Shown here piece by piece: positions 60,791 to 64,000 of a stretch of DNA of 64,000 nucleotides. The stretch is from Rubrobacter tropicus. Lineage in GTDB: Bacteria > Actinomycetota > Rubrobacteria > Rubrobacterales > Rubrobacteraceae. The stretch is taken from the NCBI RefSeq assembly GCF_011492945.1, contig NZ_CP045119.1:1240001-1304000 (forward strand), written 5' to 3'. The notes under the pieces were generated by a model. That model made no database searches. It had not been told where the DNA came from and saw only the letters and a list, made by a program, of their open reading frames with translations. Each line of letters begins with the position of its first letter. The first letter of the stretch is position 1. A program made the translations under genes and the position numbers.

Positions 60791-61118
60791 CTGGAAGGCC
60801 GCCGCCCGCCGGTCGGCCATAGTAATCGGTATCTACATCGCCCTGTTCTACTTCTTGAGCGTCGCCTTCCCGAAGACCTTCGGCCTGGGCGACAGCGGTC
60901 AGGTGACGAGCCTCCTCATAAACGCCGTCATCTTCTTCTTCGTCTTCACGTTCGTCTACGCCTTCGTCGAGCGCAACAAGCAGCGCCGCATGGAACAACT
61001 CAAAAAGAAGCAGTCGGACAAGCCCGGCCGCCCGGAAGGTGAGTCGGAAGCCCCGAGCGCGCTGAGGGGCCGGCCGAACCCCAACACGAGCCGCCGCAAG
61101 ACGCGCCGCAAGCGCTAG
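60774..61118 (+). CDS. Two-helix membrane protein with basic tail
   Basis: The 114-residue product has transmembrane segments at about 12-32 (SAIVIGIYIALFYFLSVAF) and 46-66 (LLINAVIFFFVFTFVYAFVE), then a strongly basic, disordered C-terminus (SRRKTRRKR) suited to binding nucleic acid or ribosomes. The ATG at 60774 is 17 bp inside alr. No named family recognised. Confidence 0.7.
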   Translation: MFEGLNWKAAARRSAIVIGIYIALFYFLSVAFPKTFGLGDSGQVTSLLINAVIFFFVFTFVYAFVERNKQRRMEQLKKKQSDKPGRPEGESEAPSALRGRPNPNTSRRKTRRKR

Positions 61119-61122
61119 GGCT

Positions 61123-61887
61123 TTGCGCACGCGAGAGGCCCTCTTCGACGCGCTCGAACCGCCGGTGGACCCGGACGAGCTCCTGGACCGGGTCCCCGAG
61201 CTCTCCCTGGCCCGCGGCCTGGAGGGTAGCCCTTACCACCACCTCGACACGCTCGACCACGTCCTCGAGGTGATCCGGCGCGTGGAGCAGGAACTCGAAG
61301 AGAACCGCCTCGGCGCCCTCGTCCCCGAAGACGGCCTGGACGGACTTCGCCTCGCCGCCCTCCTGCACGACGTCGCCAAGCCCGTGACCCGGGGCGAGCT
61401 CGAAGGCCGCGTCCTCTTCGTCGCCCACGACTCTCTGGGCGCGGCCCTCGTACGGCGGATCTGCCGGCGCCTGGACCTCCCCGCCCGCGAGACCGATCTC
61501 GCGGCGACCCTTACGGCCTTGCACCTCAAGATCGGCTTCATGCAAAACGGCCGGACCGACACGCCCCCCGACCGCCTCGCCCGCGCCGCAGGCATCTTCG
61601 GCGAAGAACTCGCCGTCCTGAGCCTCGCCGACCGCCTCGCGGCCCAGGGCCCGCGCCTCAAACCCGAACACATAGACCGCCACGTAACCCTCTGCGCCGA
61701 CTTTCTCGAAGCCAGCCGCGACCTCGGCCCGTACCCCGAACCGGACTACCAGGCCCTCGCGACGAACATCCCCACGGGCGCCGACGCCGGCTACGCCGCG
61801 AGCCAGGCCCGTCTCTTCGCGGCCCGCGGCCTCGACCCGGCGTCCGCGATCAGGGCCGCACTCTCGCACGTCGCGTCGCTGTTGTGA
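61123..61887 (+). CDS. HD-domain phosphohydrolase
   Basis: The metal-binding residues of an HD domain are visible: HHLDTLDHVLEVIRRVEQ (first His), LAALLHDVAKPVTRGEL (the H-D pair), then VAHDSLGAALVRRICRRLDL and LADRLAAQG with the last Asp. The pattern resembles the HD region of CCA-adding enzymes, but no nucleotidyltransferase domain precedes it. 254 residues, TTG start 61123. The substrate is probably a nucleotide or cyclic nucleotide; not decidable. The stop is followed at once by repeat E6. Confidence 0.82.
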   Translation: MRTREALFDALEPPVDPDELLDRVPELSLARGLEGSPYHHLDTLDHVLEVIRRVEQELEENRLGALVPEDGLDGLRLAALLHDVAKPVTRGELEGRVLFVAHDSLGAALVRRICRRLDLPARETDLAATLTALHLKIGFMQNGRTDTPPDRLARAAGIFGEELAVLSLADRLAAQGPRLKPEHIDRHVTLCADFLEASRDLGPYPEPDYQALATNIPTGADAGYAASQARLFAARGLDPASAIRAALSHVASLL

Positions 61888-62042
61888 AAAGCTGGTCAGC
61901 ACTTCAGCCAGTCAGCACTCCAGCTAATGCTTTTGGCTGACAGGCTGAGAGCGAGGCCTGCTCGTAGCAGGCCGATGCGTGCTGAAAGCGGAGGCGCAAG
62001 CCGGAGCGTGCTGACAAGCTGGTAAAGCCAGCGTGCTGTAAA
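61888..62042. repeat. Modular hairpin repeat, copy E6
   Basis: Begins right after the TGA of the HD gene. Modules: GGCCTGCTCGTAGCAGGCC (61955-61973), GGCGCAAGCC (61993-62002) and GCTGGTAAAGCCAGC (62018-62032), with linkers GCTGACAGGCTGAGAGC, GCGTGCTGAAAGC and GCGTGCTGACAAGC. The left part has two short copies of CAGTCAGCACT-like sequence. The core of the full copies is missing. Confidence 0.85.
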
Positions 62043-62092
62043 ATCCCGTTACTAGAATGAGGGTTTCGTTTGGGATCGAGGGAGGTAATTTC

Positions 62093-62293
62093 TTGCGTTT
62101 CAAGAGGGCGAAGAGGGACCGTTGGTTGCTCGGCGTGTGTGGCGGGCTGGCCCGGTCTCAGGGGTGGAACCCGAACGTGGTGCGGCTGGTGACGGCCGTG
62201 CTCGCGATCGCGATCCCGGGTTTCAGCCTCATCCCGGTGCTCATCATCTACATCATCCTCGGCGCCGTTTTGCCGGAGAGCGACGAGTTCTAG
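62093..62293 (+). CDS. PspC-domain small membrane protein
   Basis: The 66-residue product reads MRFKRAKRDRWLLGVCGGLA followed by SQGWNPNVVRLVTAVLAIAI, the typical PspC start (G-V-C-G-G-L-A) and single transmembrane helix of the phage-shock protein C family. TTG 62093 is preferred because GGAGGT lies 8 bp before it; the upstream ATG at 62057 has no Shine-Dalgarno. In other bacteria PspC responds to membrane stress. Confidence 0.88.
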   Translation: MRFKRAKRDRWLLGVCGGLARSQGWNPNVVRLVTAVLAIAIPGFSLIPVLIIYIILGAVLPESDEF

Positions 62294-62296
62294 GGC

Positions 62297-62923
62297 TTGG
62301 AGTTCGCCGAGGCCCAGAAGGAGGCTTTGGGCTGCACGAAGTGCGGCCTTTGCCAGTCGAGGACGCAGGTCGTTTTCGGGGAGGGGCCGCTGAACGCGGG
62401 CCTCTTCGTCGTCGGCGAGGCGCCCGGCTTCAACGAGGACGCGCAGGGGAAGCCTTTCGTCGGCGCCTCGGGGATGCTTCTGGACCGGCTGCTCGACTCG
62501 GTCGGCGTCGGCCGCGACAGGGCCTACCTGACCACGCTCGTCAAGTGCCGGCCGCCGGGGGCTTTCCCCAGGCCTCCGAAGCCGTCCGAGGTGAGCTCCT
62601 GCCGGCCCTACCTCCTCTCCCAGCTCGCCGCCGTCGACCCGCTCGTGGTGGTGGCGATGGGGGATTTGGCGAGCCGGGTTCTCACCGGGAGAAAGGAGTC
62701 CGCCGCCCGCATCCGGGGCCGGGCAATACCGCTCGACGGCCGCTACGTCTTCCCGACCCTCTCGCTCGCGCGGGCGCTCTACACACCGGCCGACCGGGCG
62801 CTCCTGCTGTCGGACTTCTCCCGCCTGCCGGAGCTCCTCGCGGCCGAGCGCCCCTCCACCTACGAAACCCTCAACGTCACCCGCTCCGAGGAACCCGAAC
62901 CCCTACAGCCGGGGCTCTGGTAG
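62297..62923 (+). CDS. Uracil-DNA glycosylase, family 4 (Fe-S type)
   Basis: It removes uracil from DNA. The 208-residue protein has the Fe-S Cys pair CTKCGLC at residues about 13-19, the family-4 active-site segment VVGEAPGFNEDAQGKPFVG, LTTLVKCRPPG with the third Cys, and SSCRPYL with the fourth. The TTG at 62297 lies 3 bp after pspC. The terminal motif usually reads HPS/HPAYLL; here the region is FPTLSLARALY, so the usual His is missing, which could weaken activity. Confidence 0.88.
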   Translation: MEFAEAQKEALGCTKCGLCQSRTQVVFGEGPLNAGLFVVGEAPGFNEDAQGKPFVGASGMLLDRLLDSVGVGRDRAYLTTLVKCRPPGAFPRPPKPSEVSSCRPYLLSQLAAVDPLVVVAMGDLASRVLTGRKESAARIRGRAIPLDGRYVFPTLSLARALYTPADRALLLSDFSRLPELLAAERPSTYETLNVTRSEEPEPLQPGLW

Positions 62924-62940
62924 GAACGAAAGATCCCGCC

Positions 62941-63384
62941 CTGAAGTTCGCCGGCCTCGACGAGGCCGCGCTCGCGGACCTCGCAGCCCGCGTAGCCGCC
63001 GTGCTCGCCCCCGGCGACGTCGTGGTCCTCTCCGGGGAGGTGGGGGCGGGCAAGACCACCTTCGTCAGGGCCGCCGCCCGCACTTTAGGCGTCGGGGAGC
63101 GGGTAACGAGCCCGACCTACCAGTTCGCCCGCGGTTACGAGGCAGAAGTTCGCGGACGCCCGCTCACCGTCAACCACCTGGACCTCTACAGGCTAGAAGG
63201 CATCGAGGCGCCGGACGTCCTGGAGATAGACGACTACCTCGGGGAGGACGCCGTCACGTTCATAGAGTGGGCAGAGCCCGCGCTCGGCGTGCTGAAGCGG
63301 CCGACCGTCGTCGAGCTCGACCACGAGACCCCTGGGACCCGCCGCGTAACCGTTACGGGTCCGGTCGCGGGGCGCCTGTGCTGA
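62941..63384 (+). CDS. tsaE: tRNA threonylcarbamoyladenosine biosynthesis protein TsaE
   Basis: TsaE is the ATPase of the t6A37 tRNA modification complex. Motifs: LSGEVGAGKTTFVRAAARTLG (Walker A GEVGAGKTT), VTSPTYQFARGYE, VNHLDLYRL and VTFIEWAEPAL. No ATG, GTG or TTG exists in frame between the UDG stop and codon GTG 63000, which lies too close to Walker A. I therefore place the start at CTG 62941 (alternative CTG 62917). The stop overlaps the tsaB GTG by 7 bp. Confidence 0.88.
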   Translation: MKFAGLDEAALADLAARVAAVLAPGDVVVLSGEVGAGKTTFVRAAARTLGVGERVTSPTYQFARGYEAEVRGRPLTVNHLDLYRLEGIEAPDVLEIDDYLGEDAVTFIEWAEPALGVLKRPTVVELDHETPGTRRVTVTGPVAGRLC

Positions 63385-64000
63385 TCCTGGCGCTCGACGC
63401 CTCGACCCCCGTTACGACGGTCGCCCTCGCCAGGGCAGAAGCCGGGGCTGACGCCGAGACGGACGACCGGGAGGTTCTGGTCGAGATCTCCGTCTCGGCC
63501 GGCGGGCCCTCGGGCGGCGCCTCAGAAGCCCTGCTAACGGCCGTCCACGCCGCGCTCGGTTTCGCCGGCGAGGACCTCTCCTCGGTCGGGCGCGTGCTCT
63601 GCGGGGTCGGCCCGGGCACCTTCACCGGCATCCGCATAGCGGCCGCCACCGCCCGCGCCCTCTCTTTCGGCACGGGCGCGGCCCTCGCCGGGAACTCGAC
63701 CCTGGACGCCCTCGCGGCGCCCGCGCTCTCGTGCAGCGGTGACGTCCTGGCGGTCATAGATGCGAAGAGGGGCGAGATCTTCGTCAGGCGGTTCTCGGCG
63801 GACGGTCCGACTACCGGCATCGGTTGCGTGAGGCCCGAAGAGCTTTCCGTAGAAGGGTCTCCGCTCATCGTTGGGGATGGGGCTGTCCGTTACAGGGGGG
63901 CACTCGAAGGGCTCGGTTCCATTCCCCCGGATGGGTCGCCGCTGCACAGGGTCTCGGCGATCGGGCACGTGATCTCGGCCGACCTCACCCCGGTCGCAGC
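63378..64000 (+). CDS. tsaB: TsaB, t6A tRNA modification protein (3' end beyond the window)
   Basis: TsaB (YeaZ) is the dimerising partner of TsaD in t6A synthesis. From GTG 63378 the frame is open to the window end: MLILALDASTPVTTVALARA, then GPGTFTGIRIAAATARALSF (the highly conserved GPGSFTGLRIG-type motif) and LAVIDAKRGEIFVRRF. The family length is about 200-230 residues; 207 are visible. It is coupled to tsaE, as in many bacteria. Confidence 0.92.
   Translation, partial: MLILALDASTPVTTVALARAEAGADAETDDREVLVEISVSAGGPSGGASEALLTAVHAALGFAGEDLSSVGRVLCGVGPGTFTGIRIAAATARALSFGTGAALAGNSTLDALAAPALSCSGDVLAVIDAKRGEIFVRRFSADGPTTGIGCVRPEELSVEGSPLIVGDGAVRYRGALEGLGSIPPDGSPLHRVSAIGHVISADLTPVA

Overview
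The window is very GC-rich, with densely packed genes, frequent GTG and TTG starts, and many stop/start overlaps. An HspR-type repressor, a dnaK-grpE-dnaJ-hspR operon, an MtrA/MtrB/LpqB-like cluster, a coenzyme F420-type oxidoreductase and a rhomboid-type zinc finger all point to a deep-branching actinobacterium, most likely a Rubrobacter relative. That is an inference, because no rRNA gene is present. The window is ordinary chromosome: I see no prophage, insertion sequence or CRISPR array.

Regions. (1) 1-8312: a cobalamin operon of the cobalt-early (anaerobic) type: cobM/cbiF (cut by the window edge), cbiD, cbiE-T fusion, cbiG-H fusion, a 2[4Fe-4S] ferredoxin, cbiC, the chelatase cbiX and cobT, with birA coupled at its end. 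(2) 8349-11821: a TMEM175-type channel, a broken Tat-lipoprotein leader, two coupled small proteins, an LLM/F420 oxidoreductase, a DUF1508 protein, a small Cys-rich protein and tRNA-Arg(CCT). (3) 12189-19033: a betaine-type binding lipoprotein, nucleotidyltransferase, metallophosphoesterase and APC permease in one operon, then a frameshifted sulfatase-like gene and a membrane protein. (4) 19116-25487: an XRE-STAND-TPR regulator, several small genes and glyS. (5) 25776-31098: cadC-cadA metal efflux, a DUF4126 protein on a probable leaderless transcript, 2-phosphoglycerate kinase, YtxH and a GNAT-like protein. (6) 31344-40880: an mtrAB-lpqB-like operon divergent from dnaK-grpE-dnaJ-hspR, whose promoter carries an HspR (HAIR) operator. 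(7) 41307-51390: a DivIVA-like protein, SAM hydrolase, GNAT genes, a GT2-GtrA-GAF fusion, acyP-rnhC-ltaE-GNAT. (8) 51435-64000: an acyltransferase-type membrane protein, a glmS ribozyme with glmS, SDR, lipid kinase, acpS-nnr-ymdB, alr, UDG and tsaE-tsaB (cut by the window edge).

The most unusual content is non-coding. A family of modular palindromic repeats (9650, 25561, 31099, 46302, 61888, with fragments at 16474 and 44966) consists of short hairpins with varying but self-complementary stems, many closed by C-GAA-G loops, separated by conserved linkers. The repeats fill gaps between converging genes almost exactly from stop codon to stop codon. A second, unrelated conserved intergenic element occurs twice (23941-24100 and 42181-42500), just downstream of a minus-strand gene each time. 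A free-standing transcription unit with an intrinsic terminator (about 46007-46301) may be a small RNA or a microprotein gene.

Four coding regions carry frameshifts at or near G or C runs (9130, 16879, 38337, 39874). dnaJ alone needs about seven corrections in 400 bp. Sequencing or assembly indels are therefore a serious alternative to real gene decay.
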